A DNA stretch of 64,000 bases, taken from positions 14,163,527 to 14,227,526 of the forward strand of contig CM042548.1 of NCBI GenBank assembly GCA_023630585.1. Reading direction: 5' to 3'. The notes beneath the pieces are model-generated. The model saw nothing but the letters and a program-made list of their open reading frames with translations. It made no database searches and was not told where the DNA came from. Source of the stretch: Cranoglanis bouderius. Its lineage: Eukaryota; Chordata; Actinopteri; Siluriformes; Cranoglanididae. Below are positions 1 through 27,133 of this stretch, in pieces; positions within the stretch are counted from its first letter, which is position 1; the number at the start of each line of letters is the position of its first letter. A program made the translations under genes and the position numbers.

Positions 1-69
1 CATTCTGAGATGCTTTTCTGCTTACTACGGTTATAAAGAGTGGCTATTTGAGTTTCCGTAGCCTTTCAA

Positions 70-14106
<14,037 letters not shown>

Positions 14107-15794
14107 ATGCCATTCCTTCACGAGTACGAGGACAGAATCAAATTCATGCACTTGTGCTGTATAACCCTGGTGCTCCGTTCTACACGCAGGAGCTACGGCG
14201 TTCCCTGGTTCTCACCTCTACACCAGCTTACCTGCTTGCGTGACGTCACATCTCAACACTGAATAAACTGTGCGAGTCGAAACTCGATTATAACGAGGAA
14301 CCCTGTTCTCTGGGGTCAAATGGTCGATTTTATCCTGCCCTGATTCTCTCCCTGATTATGCATGATTAATCTTCCTACCCCTTTAGTCAATAATCTGTGC
14401 CGAGAATCCCGAACGTGCCTTTGTGATTCAGGTTTTAAATTTTTTTTAATTTTATTTTATTTTTTTTTATAAAAGTCATCCCTTATTCCTCTTTAACACT
14501 AGTGAGAAAGCCTTCTGTCAGCACGTGGTCTGATCTCAGGGATCGGTCAGATATAACGGTTGTGTCTGATGTAAGAGAAAGCAGGTTCTGCATCAGAAGA
14601 TGCCAAAAGTGTGGTTTATGCATATAGTATATATTTATATATATATTATATAGATATATAAATAATACTAGGTTTGCTATTTTAAAGGCCTATTCACACC
14701 CAACACGAATTTTATGCGTGATGCGTTATGTGCTTTTTAAAGCTTCATTTCTGCGGTTTTTAGATGATTTTAGGCATTTCACGTTATCAACGTCATACTG
14801 AAAGGTTCATCGCTGATGTTAGAGCTGTATGATGCTTATTTTAAAAATAAAACGTATCAGTGGTAAAAGCAAGTGCAAGGTTATGGCTACGGCATTATTT
14901 TAGCTCAGATCTTGCTTCAATAGATTGTCTAATCTAATAGATTAGATAAATTAGATCAATCTAATTCTATAAGTAAACGTACGGGCGACCGCTGCTAGGG
15001 ATCGTTGTGTTGGAAATAAATAATTTCCAACTCTTTTACACTTTCATGGTGCATCGTGTTTAGTATGAATAGGCCTAAAGACAGGAAGTTGCATTTTCAA
15101 TGCGATGTGCTGTATTTACTGCATGTGGGAGAGTAAGAAAAAGATGGTATTGCGTTGGGAGAAAAGTCTGTAGCTCATATGGGGGGGAAGGCCACTACAT
15201 ACCTCAGAGCATGTAGCGCGTAGATCTGAGTGATTTAAGAGAACGGATAAGTTGAACTGGGATACAAGAGGTTTTAACGTTGCACTGGAATTCATGAGGA
15301 TAAACCTCCAGTTAAGAATGGCTCGTGACCGTGTGAGATAATTCCTAAAGTTCAGTCTTCCACAAGGAGCTTTGAATTTCACAAAGAAGATGAGAGGACG
15401 GACCAGTTCCTAAGGCTAAGCCTAGGCAGTGCCTAAGGCTACACTATATACATTTGCGTAAAGCGAATAAGTGGAACGAAAGTCATTCCAAGAGAAAGTA
15501 TTAAATGTTTTGCATCGTTACGAAGTCAGAGATGCACGTACTTCAATATGAAGGAGCACGGATGAATGTTCTTGCACATGGGAGCAGACCAGAAAGATGC
15601 GTTATACCATTGCATTTTAATCCTTACCCTGCGTTCACACTAGCACACGACAAGCCGATCGTGGCACTTGTATGTCGTCACACAGTCCAGCGTCAGAGAA
15701 ACAGTAGTACCTTTTTATATACAGCTTCTAAAGCTAACTAGTTAACTGCAGATTAAAATAACGCACTAACAAAACCATGATTAAAAGTTTCTAG

Positions 15795-15830
<36 letters not shown>

Positions 15831-16325
15831 GGGAACATCGAACCACACGTCCATCCGAGGAATCATGTGACCCGGTTGTTTGGATTTCTCGATATACGGC
15901 ATTTGCATATAATTGAGAAAATCTTGATTAAAATGTCACTTTGTTGCTTGTTAGTGTGAACGCAGGGTTACGGCCATTTAATGTGATTTCTTAATTCGAA
16001 TGCAATATTGATTTTATTAAAGTATATTTTAATGATTATAGATAGCTGTGGAATTTTTTTTTTTTAATAAAAGTTTTCAATGTAGGAATCATTGCACATT
16101 TGATTTAGATGAGATCCCAGCCCACCCAGTGGGTGTCTTTTCTCGTTTTATAGAGAGTTCAAATCTAACAGAGGACTCGGTGCTGAAATAAAAAGCCATC
16201 ATCTTTTTAACTCACAAGAGACAAGAGGTCCCCAGGAAGGGGTAAGATTTCCTTAAAGTAGTATTTATTTTCCTGATTTAATTTTTCTTTGATAACTCCA
16301 GAGTCTTCTAACTAATAGAACTGTG

Positions 16326-16413
<88 letters not shown>

Positions 16414-18007
16414 CACGCACGCGCTGTCTTTAGACATGGCTTCTCCATCTTGTCTTTGCACATTGCAAGTCTTCGAAACAATTGTCTCGGATATGTATCT
16501 TATAATTTTTTGTAATCATATCTGTGCCTTGTGCATCGAGATATTTGAAAAATTACGCACAAGTTGCTGAGAATAGCGCTGCTCCGATCGGATTGGCAGA
16601 CATGTCGGCGAGATGAGTACGGAGGTTACTGGTGCATGAATAAAAATCGTCATTTTATGAATTGCAAATAAAGATTTCGTAAAATGGTCAAATAAAAACT
16701 TGCATATTTACTTTGTACCCGACTCACTGTGTTCACACATTTCCATTTTACACGAGTTTAAACATTTGCGGCTGCAACTTGTAGAACTTTTTGACTAAGC
16801 CCCGTCCCTTTCGGGGATCAGTAGCCGTCTGCTTGGCCCCGCCCCTCAACATGTTACAGCAGTGTCTAATCATGTGTTTCGTACATGTAGCATGAATGTC
16901 GTAAGCATGTCTGTTGTGATTTGTAGTCCTAAAACCTGTATGTTCATAAAATTATGGTCTCATTGATTTCTCTCTTTCTCTCTCTCTACACTGGGGTTGT
17001 TTTTGTATAAGTATTACGCATTTAACAGAACTCAGATTAACATCCTAAACTATTTCAGCGACGCTTTTATCGTATCCAGTGTTGTAAATGTGACTTGTGT
17101 TGAGTGTAATAATGATTTGTTTCCAGAGAAGCCTCACAGATTTTTATCCCGCAAGTGCAGACAATAAAGAATCGCCGGGTTTAAACTGTACAATTTTCAT
17201 CATGGTTTTGCAGACAAAAATCGTTTAATGTATAATGCGATGTTCACAATATCACGGTTGATTTGGTTCCACTGCAACCAAAGATGGCCGACGACAAAGT
17301 TCTGTCAGTGTGAGAAATTTTCGTCATAAAACACTTGTCTAAAACCCACCAATAGGAGGACAGCAAACTCACACGACAGCTAAAATACCATAGTAGCAAA
17401 GTACCTCAAGTTTACGTTGAACGTTTGTGTTTATGCGAGCATCACACTGATTGTTGTCGTTAACAGCATCGTACATCGTAAATCTCTTTAATCGCAGGTC
17501 TATCGTTGGAGGATCTTCATCGTGTAATCCGTCACGAATTGCACACGTTATCACACGCACTCAGAATTCGGATGAGATTTTTAAATTGTATTTCTCGTAA
17601 AGCGTGATCTTTACCGAGCGCTGAAATCGTACAGTGTAAAACCGGCCAACATTTCAGCTACTGACATCTGTATTACTGACGCAAAATATTTTGCCAGGAT
17701 TTAACGCTAAAGTGCAATTTACCAATTATCACAGATTTATTGTTGATTTCCTGTTATCTCGTTTCATAACCTGTTCGTGATGTGGTGATCTCTTGTACAT
17801 TTTAATATCTGATGTGTACCTTTCCTCAAACCTGACTCTGATCCTCAGCAATATTAAATATTATATATTATATATTAAAGCGACCACAAAGTGTCCTTTC
17901 AGCTCTGTTCCAGCTGGGCTCGGTGACTCCGGTGCTCCTTTTGTCCCCCCCACCCCCTGAAAATGGTTTCTTCCACCTCTGTGTGCTGTCTACACCGACT
18001 CTCAGCT

Positions 18008-18051
<44 letters not shown>

Positions 18052-18200
18052 TCTGAGACTCCAATCTGAGCACAAGTTTGGGATTAATTTAATTATTTGT
18101 AATTTGATGCTGATATCCAAAGAGTAATCATGTATAATAATTCATTTATAATTTCTTTTATATCGACTGTACAGTAATCTCTGTGGAAAGGAAAAATAAA
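14107..18200 (+). other. Probable kif13b 3' UTR and downstream intergenic DNA
   Basis: No coding exon recognised. AATAAA signals lie at 14262-14267 (about 160 bp after the stop), 17163-17168 and 18195-18200, so short and long 3' UTR forms are possible. The stretch is AT-rich, with a poly-T run near 15800-15827 and a (GT)n microsatellite at 16330-16409. Which signal is used cannot be told from sequence alone. Confidence 0.5.
16330..16409. repeat. (GT)40 microsatellite
   Basis: Perfect GT dinucleotide run in the presumed kif13b 3' region, followed by GCGTGCACGCACGCG, a short Z-DNA-prone palindrome. Confidence 0.97.
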
Positions 18201-18279
18201 AAACACCGATTTATCAAACTGACGGCGTCTCACTGTCTTTATTAATCACCAGCACTGATGTCACTCTTAATGTTCTCCA

Positions 18280-19165
18280 GAATGTTCTTTTCTTTTTATT
18301 TCTTTGTTTTTCCCCCCTATTTTTTTTCTCACACCGTTTCTTCCTCTCCAACCTTTTCTCTTTCTTTCTTACTCTTAACTTTTTTTAATGATCTATTTCT
18401 CTCATCTTTTTGTTCTTTCTTTCTCTCTTTCTTTTCTTCTTTCCACTTACTTCTTTATTGGTAACTTGGTTTCTTCTTTCACTCTTTCTTTTGTTCTTTC
18501 TTTCTGAAAACACTATTTGATTTATTTCTCTTATCTTTTGTCACTCTTTTTCTTTCTTGCTCCTTTCTTTCCAGAAACAACTTTAATGGTATTTTTTTCT
18601 CTCATATTTTCTTTTTTTCCTAACTTTTTTGTTGTACTTGGTCTCTTCTTTCTTGTTTTCATTTTAAAGCAATCTATTTCTCTCATCTTTTGTCACTTCC
18701 TCTAACATTTATTTTCTCTTGCTTTTTTTTTTCTTTTTTCACTTTCTTTCGTTCTATCTGAAAGCGCTATCCACCCTCTTCCACATACATGACCTCACAT
18801 ATGCCCAGGATTGGCTAGTCTTTTTCTGTCTTTCTTGTTCCCATCTTCTTTCGATCCTCCTTAAGTTTTCTTTCTTCTAATAATTTGTTCTCTCGTATTT
18901 TGTTACTTCTTTCACTTTCTTGCTGATCTTTCTTTTTTCTATTGTTTCTTTCCTTCTAACTTTCTCAAAAGTGATCAGTTTCTCTAATCTTGTTTGTTTC
19001 TTTCCTTCCTCTAGCTTTTCGTTTTTTTTTTTCTTTTTGTCTCTTTTTTTCTTTAAATCCTCCCTTCCATTACACCACTTTTCTTCCTTTCTTTTTCTGT
19101 CTTTCTTTCACACTTAATACTTATCTTTTTTTTTTTTTTTTTTTTTTTTCTTACTCCCATTTTCC
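18280..19165 (+). repeat. About 0.9 kb pyrimidine-rich tract between convergent genes
   Basis: The + strand is overwhelmingly T and C (repeating TTTCTTTC, CTTTCTTT, TTTTTCTC) for nearly 900 bases, interrupted mainly by the block at 18763-18822. It begins just after the last plausible kif13b poly(A) signal (18195) and ends before the region expected to hold the hmbox1 3' end. Open frames of Phe/Leu/Ser here are composition artefacts. Confidence 0.9.
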
Positions 19166-19302
19166 TCCATCTTAATTTCTCCTACTTGAACTGGGTGAGT
19201 TGAACTGGGTGAGTTAGGGCAGGAGAAACACTGGTTATAACTCCCGTTCAATTTATTATTTATTCAGGAAAACACAATTCAGAGCTCGTCATTGATTTAG
19301 AC

Positions 19303-22300
19303 TTTATTCTCTAGAAGATACAGTACTAAAATAAACACAGGTTTAAAAAAAAAAAAAAAGTCTTAAAAAAGTGATAAAGCATACATATACTACATATTAA
19401 TTACTGAACAGTCTACTGTCCAAAAAAAGGCACTAAATTCTGAAATAGGAGTTACAGGATTTAACTATCTGTAGTTGATACAACAGTATTTGCGTCATAT
19501 AATATTTATATATATTTATATATATTTTAATATATTCACATATTGAACATGGACAGATCGACAGGACAGTCAAGCTCCTGATTTCCCGTCAAACAAATTG
19601 CCAACTACTCGTCCACCCTGATCAGAGGATTTGGGTTCTGGTACCGTTTGGGTTCCTCTCTGGACACCATCAGTAAAGAGTGGGATCTAAACACAAAGAC
19701 AGCTAGACGTTCGACTGATCGTGAATAAAGAGATTGCTATCAGAGGTCATCGGTGTCGGACTTGAGTTGACGAGCGCTAACGCTTTCAAATGTAGTGAAA
19801 TAAATATTAATTGCAGCAAAACATCAGCTCAAGCTGACACAGGAAAAAAGCGGAACACCGAGTGTGATCTCGAGAAAATGAAAGATTGTCAAATGCCGCT
19901 TTTTTATTTCACATTTGAACCCTAAAGTGAAATACGCTTCTTGAATTAACAGGATAACAAAAAAGTGCGAACTTTTAGGGAGCTTTATACTCCAGAGGAA
20001 CACGCAAAGAAAATAATAGGCAAATACAAACAGCAGAACTGAAATTATTTCCTGAAAACGAGGATTATGAAAACACATATGTGCCAACACATTTAATTAG
20101 TGAACGTTTTCTTTCTTTTTTTTCCCCCCACTTCCACAATTTTAAGTTGAAAAATTTATTTTAACATTTCTTGCTGCTGACCTTTCCACTGCTGTTCTTG
20201 ATGCCCAGCAATAATTTGGATGAAACCATCTGAACTGACAAATGTGCACTGGCGTTATTTATGTGCCATGTTACATTACCGTGTTTACACGCACTGACCG
20301 CACACACTCTGAACATTCGCCTGCGTCCATCCTTCAGTCCAAGCACTGCTCGATGCTTCTACAGAGTCAGGCCCTGATTTACTAAAAGGTTTCCGTGTGT
20401 ATAAAAAACAAACAAACATCCAAGCTGACTGCGACTTTCAAATGAACAAAATAGCATGTGTCGTTCAGTTGTGTGCGCCTTAATTAATATCGAGTTTTGG
20501 GCCATTTCTGTGTAAAAGTGCAGAGCGGACTCGATGCAAACAGATTAATTTAGCACCCACAATGTGATTTATTAAACCTGAAAGCCACTTCAGGAGCAGC
20601 GATTGCATGGGCAAATTAATACAACCGGACAGCAGGTATTAAATTTGCAGAATTCTGTTTTAAGTCGGTCAGATGAAGGTAAATTTTAGACTGTACACTA
20701 GTTTTTAATAATAAAAAAGGTTTATCTAGAATCTCAATGATTAAGAAGCTTCTTAAAATGATATACAGTGTAACCGTGACTACAGAGTTTTACATCTTTC
20801 TGAAAACGTTATCCGGCCTCTTCCTCATACATGACCTCACAGACGCCCAGGATTGGGTAGTGTCGTCGTGATTGACAGGGGAGAGAGAGTATGCCCTTCT
20901 CACTCTGAGAGAAAGCCCACTGCATGTTAGTTTCCGAATTAAAACATGCGTATTAAAGGTACAAAAGATAAAGATAATCACCCTTATATTGGACACACAA
21001 AAACGTAATTTACATATTATTTATGTCTAAAACCACGCCCACTTTATCTGCGTTAATCTCAGTAAATCAGGGCCTCGGTGTTAAACCCGACACTCTTTAG
21101 AGTTGAGTACAGCACCCTGATACAGAATACTATGAGGTTACACATGGTACGGTTAACAGCATTTGTCCGATTGCTTTTAAAGAAGCCTAAAGACGTGTAG
21201 CAGACCCTGGGCGAGTGTCGATGATGATGATGATGATGACGATGAAGCACATGATCATTGATAAGGCTCATGTGATCTCAGGACCAGATCTCACTACTGA
21301 GGAGATTCATGTTTACAGGCAGCTAGACGGCAAGAGGCCACTATGTCAGGCCAGGAGGTGATGTACAGCAGAGGAGGAGACGGGGAGAATGTAAAAACAC
21401 AAAAGCAAAAGATGGTTATACTATCTAATCTAATCACTTTCTCCATTTTGGATGTCAAAGTTCATGAAAATGTAACTAAAGTTGAAAAAAAAAATTTATT
21501 CACACCAGAAATTTGTGATGCAAATCGCAAATGTCTTTTTTTTTTCCTGACGAAGCGCTAGTGCGACTCAGCCTTAAAAGGTGCAGTTTGCTATTTTTAA
21601 TTAGTACTTGTAATAATCATCGACTATAGTGCGTAATAGTGTAATAATCATCTAACTTGATTTGCAACACTGCCATGAATTTCAGTCGTTTCTACGTTTC
21701 AGGCTTGTGTTTAAATCTTTCTGGATCGAAATTAGCTCCGCCTCCGACTGTCCTTTTTCCCTACAAGGTTTCAATAAAGGGGGTGGAGTCAGAGCAGGGC
21801 AAATAGGAGGTACGTCAATGTTTTCACTGCAACTGTAATTTCATTGACAGGCAGCAGAGGGCGCTGAAAATAACAACCGGCTGCGTTAAAGGAACAGTTA
21901 AAGGTGCTAAAAGGTAACTAACTTCTCGTTTTTGTGATCTTAATGACCGAATCCGACCAGTAGTGCATTTCTACTTAACAGAACCTCTGTTTAAATAGTA
22001 CAATAAAGAGATTATGGCTGTAGGAGGAACGTCGATTGGGGTGGCGTGAGATTAACTGACTCCTCTTCAGCTTTGGTCATGAGTCACGACACGGCATTTT
22101 CCCTTTTCCCAAATTGATGGCTCTGTTTGTTTTTACGAAGGCCTGAGGAATTAAACTAGCATGACTAGCATGCATTAAGAGTATTAGTTTCCCTCAAGGC
22201 TTTCAAAGAAAAGGACTAAACAGCGTATATGTATTATATTCCCAAAAATATTACAATTGATCTGAACATATGCAGTTATTAAAATGCTTAAATTGCACGG

Positions 22301-22426
22301 TGATGCACAAGTTTGAGTTGAAAAACTAGCAAAGCTAGCGAGTCTTAAAGTCACATCACTCCCCGCCTCCTCATCCCAGTGCCGTCTCCTCCTTTCACAG
22401 ATACAGTGTGTAAATGTGACAGTGTT

Positions 22427-22509
<83 letters not shown>

Positions 22510-22517
22510 AAGAGTCC
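19303..22517 (-). other. Probable hmbox1 3' UTR
   Basis: No coding exon recognised. A reverse-strand AATAAA signal sits at 19303-19308, about 3.2 kb after the hmbox1 stop codon at 22518. Contents include a (CA)n repeat right after the stop, a GATGAT run near 21221-21244, and a dispersed repeat-like block at about 21575-21915. Confidence 0.4.
22433..22508. repeat. (GT)38 microsatellite immediately downstream of the hmbox1 stop
   Basis: Uninterrupted GT run, read as (CA)n in the hmbox1 transcript, beginning nine bases after the stop codon. It would therefore lie at the very start of the 3' UTR. Confidence 0.97.
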
Positions 22518-24341
22518 TCAGTCGTCATCCAGCACCTCGGCCTTGACGTCGTTGCCGCCCCTGCCCTGCTGTGACAGCGCCAGGATGGAGTGATTGACCG
22601 CCGCCATCTCCACCGCCAGGCTGATGGGGTCCTGGTGCTCGCTCGTCCCCGTGCTCTCGTCCTGGTGGGGGAGGGGCGACAAGACCAGGACACAGCCGTC
22701 AGTCTGAAGCCAATCAGCTCGATGCCCCGCCCCCACTGCTTGAGCCCAGCCCCGCCCCCATGGGATGCTCCAACCAACCAGAGAGCAAAGTCGGTACCTA
22801 CAAACGCAAGAGTGGCCTTTTAGGGTTTTGTTTTTTTTTTCTTTTTCCACTGCACTTTCAAAGACAGGAAGTGGCCCAAGCAGGAACCAACAGACCTTTA
22901 AAAAAGATACTTGAGTTGTCAGGACTTCATGGTTGAAAAGACAGTGTTAGTCCAAAATGATAACAGAAGAGCTTGGATTTACTTGTCTGATTAGCTGTTT
23001 TATCTGATCTTTTATTGGCCGAGTTCAAATTCACGAGGAAAAGAAAGTCCAAGGTTTAGAAGGCCATTTTCAAAAGTGAAGCATTCTGGTACAATGTGCA
23101 GTGGAAAAAGTCACACTTGATCCATCATGAGGCCTTGAAAGCTACATTGTGGTAATGTAATGTAAGTAAAGACTGTGTTCCAGTTCTAGGCATGTCCTGT
23201 GTACCTGGAAGGGGGGCGACACAAAAATCCCCTCTGCTGAAACCAAAACCTCTGGCCACTGCTCTCTTTTCACACAAAAAAATTCAATCACAGTTTTGTA
23301 ACAGTTCCTGAATTTGTCTTTTATATTCGATGTTAAAAGGAAAGACACTGGGACAGTGGAGCCTGGAAATGTTGAGTAATTATTTATTAAAAGCGGAGTT
23401 AAATACGCTCCTTACCGTCCCTAAACCCGGCTCAGCGCCCGGCTCGCTGAAGTCGTTGCCGTCAATCTCGTCGCTGTTGGAGTGACCGCCTGGACTCTGC
23501 ACATCGATCCCATGAGTCTCCAGGATTGCTGCTTCTTCGAAAAAAAACACACCTTGCCATAACATATCAGAGGTCAGAGTGGACTCGGATGCACAGCATC
23601 CACATATCATAAATTAAAATAGCAGGTTGTAATTTTTAGCGCTATAATATAAATATTCCCTTGCTGTTCTGTTGAAACTATATATTCCTAATGCATTGCC
23701 TTTTAAGGGAAAATGGGGCTGGCATCATTTCCAGGCCAGAAAAATCCAAGGCTTGAATAAAATGAAATACAATTAGCCAAATCCACTGCAAATCCAATCT
23801 AACCCTGTGAATCTGTGTTTTTCTTAGGTATCTTTAAAATCATATAATCATGAATTGGAAAAATTACAAACTGCCCCTTTAAGCAATAAATTCACAGAAG
23901 GAAATGACTACTTCAAAATAATTAAATAATAATTAAATAATTTTAGAGTATTGCGTTTAAAGAAGATAAAGTGCTGTGGTTTTACTGAAGGAACAGGAGA
24001 AGAGCTGACGTGTTTTTGTAAACCCACCCACAGGGCTTCAACGTTACCTATATTGGCTCTTCTCTTAATCTCCTTTCGCCGGTTAGCAAACCAGTTGTAC
24101 ACTTTTAGAGATGTGACCCGTTCTAGATCGGAAAGCTTCTTTCCTAAACATAAAGACGTTGTTGAGGTTCAGAAATGAGTTTCATGGCTTTGACCTGCAT
24201 TTATAAAAGGCTGGCTTTGCTATTAGGCGTCGCCTCACCTGGCTTTTGTATCACAGCATTGCAGGCATTGGAGATTTCCTCCCGCTTGGCCTCGTCAGGA
24301 TACTGGTTGTCATTAAAGTAACTGAAGCAGCATATATAATT

Positions 24342-24377
<36 letters not shown>

Positions 24378-25606
24378 CACTGAGCCATGTATGTTAATAA
24401 ACTGGGCAGGTGCAGTGAGTACTGTCCCTGAGGTAAAACACCTGATTCAGCTCGATAGTTAATTACTTAAACGCTGAATCAGGAGCGTTACAGCACTAAA
24501 CTAAAACTCTCCGACCCTCACCTCTCCATGACGGCGAGACACTCTTTCCTCCAGGTGAAGCGGCTGCCGCGGCGCAGACGGAAACTCCCCGGGCTGCAGT
24601 TGATGGGTGGAGCGCTCTGGTGCCACTCTACAATGTCCTCCATCGCCATGGGGGCGGGTCTCATAGCCAGAGTGGCTCCTGGGACGACAAAAACGACCGC
24701 GTATTAGCTGTACAGCTCTCAGCGTAGGTCAGTTTGTGTGGTTCTCTGCACACAGAACATGCTGGTTGCTCTGGAACTCATGGTGGAATCATCTCCACTG
24801 TGCATACTGCATACACTTGTCTACTTTCACAATTTTTTTTCTAATGATTTAAATGACTCTAATGATTTAAAACCAGAACTGACCCAAAAACTAGAAGTCC
24901 ACTTTATTTAAAATAATGTCTGAAGCAGGTATGAAGATTTTGGGTGACTAGACAGACAGTATAGTGCATTTTAATCAATAGCCTGGGCTGCTTTACGCTT
25001 ATATACATGTATAAATTGTGTTACTACACCTACTCCATCTTTATCACTCCATCACAATCTCACACACACACACACACACACACACACCAGTGTGAACCAA
25101 AAGCCACAGCTCTGATATGAGCGCTTTAATAACAGATAGGTCGGGTAGCTGTATAGTGACAGCAGGGTGGAGGTAGGGGGCCTGTGTGGGTGGAGTGTGG
25201 CATTACCGGGCGTGGTCTTCTCCAACTGGTACCACCGGTAGAAGGCTCTCTTCTTCTGCTCACTCAGATCGGAACCCTGCTGCAGGAGCCAGTGGGAGAT
25301 CCGACTCTGACTGATGCCTGCGCAACACACAAGACGGACGGCATTTTATCGAGCACGCCAATCAATTCAGCCATTTTGTAGCTGTGCAATTCTAAAGAAT
25401 ATTGGCCCCTGTGTGGAATTTGTTTGTTAATTGATAAATGATGCCATACTTCACTGTGCAGTGAAAAAAGCACTCAGAAGTGAGTGAGCAGCATGTCACG
25501 AGCACCAACCTGTGACTTGGGCAACGACGGCTTGCGAAATTCTCCGGCTCCCTAAGAAGGCCTTGATCTCCTCTTTAATTATATTACTGTCCTTTCTAAA
25601 AAGAGA

Positions 25607-25654
<48 letters not shown>

Positions 25655-26216
25655 GTAATATAATTCATTATTAATTGAATGATCATAGTGACCTCATGAG
25701 CTCCTCCACCCGGTCATCGATGTCCACTTCCTCCTCAACAGGTTCGAAGCCGAAGGCCCGAGCGGGTACCGGGTACTGGGGAGGTGAGAGCTTCCCGTTG
25801 CTGACGGGCGCCAAGCCGTCACGGCCATTCTGAGCCGCTGGCGCCACCACGCCCATGGGCACGGTGATGGTTGGGGGAGGAGAGGTGTCGTAGCTGGTTG
25901 GAGACGGGGACGGAGTGCTGCCGTGGAAAACGGTCTGCGTGGCCACACTGGCAGATGAGGACGAAATAGGAGCGGTGCTGGACGGAGCAACAGAACTGGA
26001 GCTGCCATGGCTGTTGACACCTCCTCCTCCTCCTCCTCGAGTCCCTCCTGCGTAGGAGTGGCGCGGGCCGAACTTCTGCATGTGCTCGCGCTCCAGGCGC
26101 TCCAATGTGTCCAGCGCGTGCAGGGTCTCCTGCTTGGTCATGCCGCTCCCGCGCAGCCGCTGCAGCAAATCGATCTGCTCGATGGTGAAGCGAGGCTCGT
26201 CGGTGTAATGTGACAT
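22518..26216 (-). CDS. hmbox1: hmbox1, homeobox-containing protein 1 (HOT1), complete coding region in 8 exons
   Basis: Atypical HNF1-class homeodomain protein; the human protein binds double-stranded telomeric TTAGGG repeats and acts as a transcription regulator. Exons in transcript order: 26216-25693, 25595-25510, 25317-25207, 24678-24522, 24321-24239, 24143-24048, 23531-23416, 22661-22518. Junctions are GT-AG and phases match, giving 438 residues (human 420). Residues 1-45 form the HNF1-type N-terminal helix region (MSHYTDEPRF, IDLLQRLR). About 175-240 is the POU-specific-like domain (IKEEIKAFL, SQSRISHWLLQQGSDLSEQ). About 270-352 is the long-loop homeodomain ending VYNWFANRRKEIKRRANI. The tail is EVLDDD. 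The start ATG at 26216 follows a good acceptor (TTTGGTCAG at 26218), which matches the human MSHYTDEP start. The Gly6 and Ser-rich insert in exon 1 accounts for the extra length. Confidence 0.97.
24344..24375. repeat. (AAT)n microsatellite in hmbox1 intron
   Basis: Perfect ATA/AAT trinucleotide run directly upstream (transcript sense) of the exon starting at 24321. Similar runs occur at 25608-25653 and 29216-29250. Confidence 0.95.
25608..25653. repeat. (AAT)15 microsatellite in hmbox1 intron
   Basis: Uninterrupted AAT trinucleotide run between coding exons 1 and 2, about a dozen bases from the acceptor of exon 2. Confidence 0.96.
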
Positions 26217-26761
26217 TCTGACCAAACGTAAGGAGAGAGTGCAATGAAAATGACACACCCATTAATTACTATTACTGATGTGCTAAAAACATACACATCT
26301 AAACAATCACATCATAAGCTCGTTGCTAGGCAACCAGGAAATATGACTGCTGAGCACAAGAGAGCGAATAAACGAGGCTATCAATTTAGCTGTCAGGAAC
26401 TCACATATTTTACAGATTTAGACTCAAACGGTGATCGAGGCGATAGGATCATCGGGAAGAAGAAGAAAAAAAACCAGGAAACCTCTGGTCCAGTTACAAA
26501 AGGAAGTCAAGGATTTGGTTTAGAAAGATCTCAAGACTGGTGGATATACAGCCGGTGTGGTCCTAAACACAAATATATTTTAGTGTACATTGGCTGATGA
26601 TAAAAGCACAAAGTCGTGCGAGTGTTTGCGCTGGCTGGATTATTCTTTTCCGTCTGGTAACCGTTAGCAAAGCAAATCCTGATTGGATATTCATGGAATA
26701 TTATATGACTTTGTTCCATATGGAACGCACATTGCATCGGCACTCGAAGCCATGACTGCAA

Positions 26762-26763
<2 letters not shown>

Positions 26764-26838
<75 letters not shown>
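26764..26838. repeat. (GT)n microsatellite in hmbox1 first intron
   Basis: Long uninterrupted GT run. A second, (TG)n run of about 64 bp follows at 27067-27130. The intron between 26217 and about 29397 also holds repeat-like DNA (27750-28150) and a palindromic MITE fragment near 28185-28275. Confidence 0.96.
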
Positions 26839-26842
<4 letters not shown>

Positions 26843-27064
26843 CTGCATTTAGTCATTTGTGAGGACCAGATTGCAAAATGATTATAGAAATGTGTGACGA
26901 TTTTGAGATCAGTTATTTTGTCCGGTACAGATTAAGAAACATGAGGCTTTTGTTTAAAAAAAATCACATGAAAGATCAAAGCGATGTATTCAAGGTTCTT
27001 TAAGGTTAAGGTTTCGCTACGTTACTACACAGTCAATGGAATTACCTCACAAAATATAAACGCG

Positions 27065-27133
<69 letters not shown>

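Noticed and set aside
14930..14970. TCTAATCTAATAGATTAGA palindrome as a regulatory hairpin
   Set aside because: Short AT-rich palindromes are expected by chance here and nothing else supports function.
18258..19175. Phe/Leu/Ser-rich open frames at 18.26-19.18 kb that look like membrane proteins
   Set aside because: Pure composition effect of the pyrimidine tract; no start context or family resemblance.
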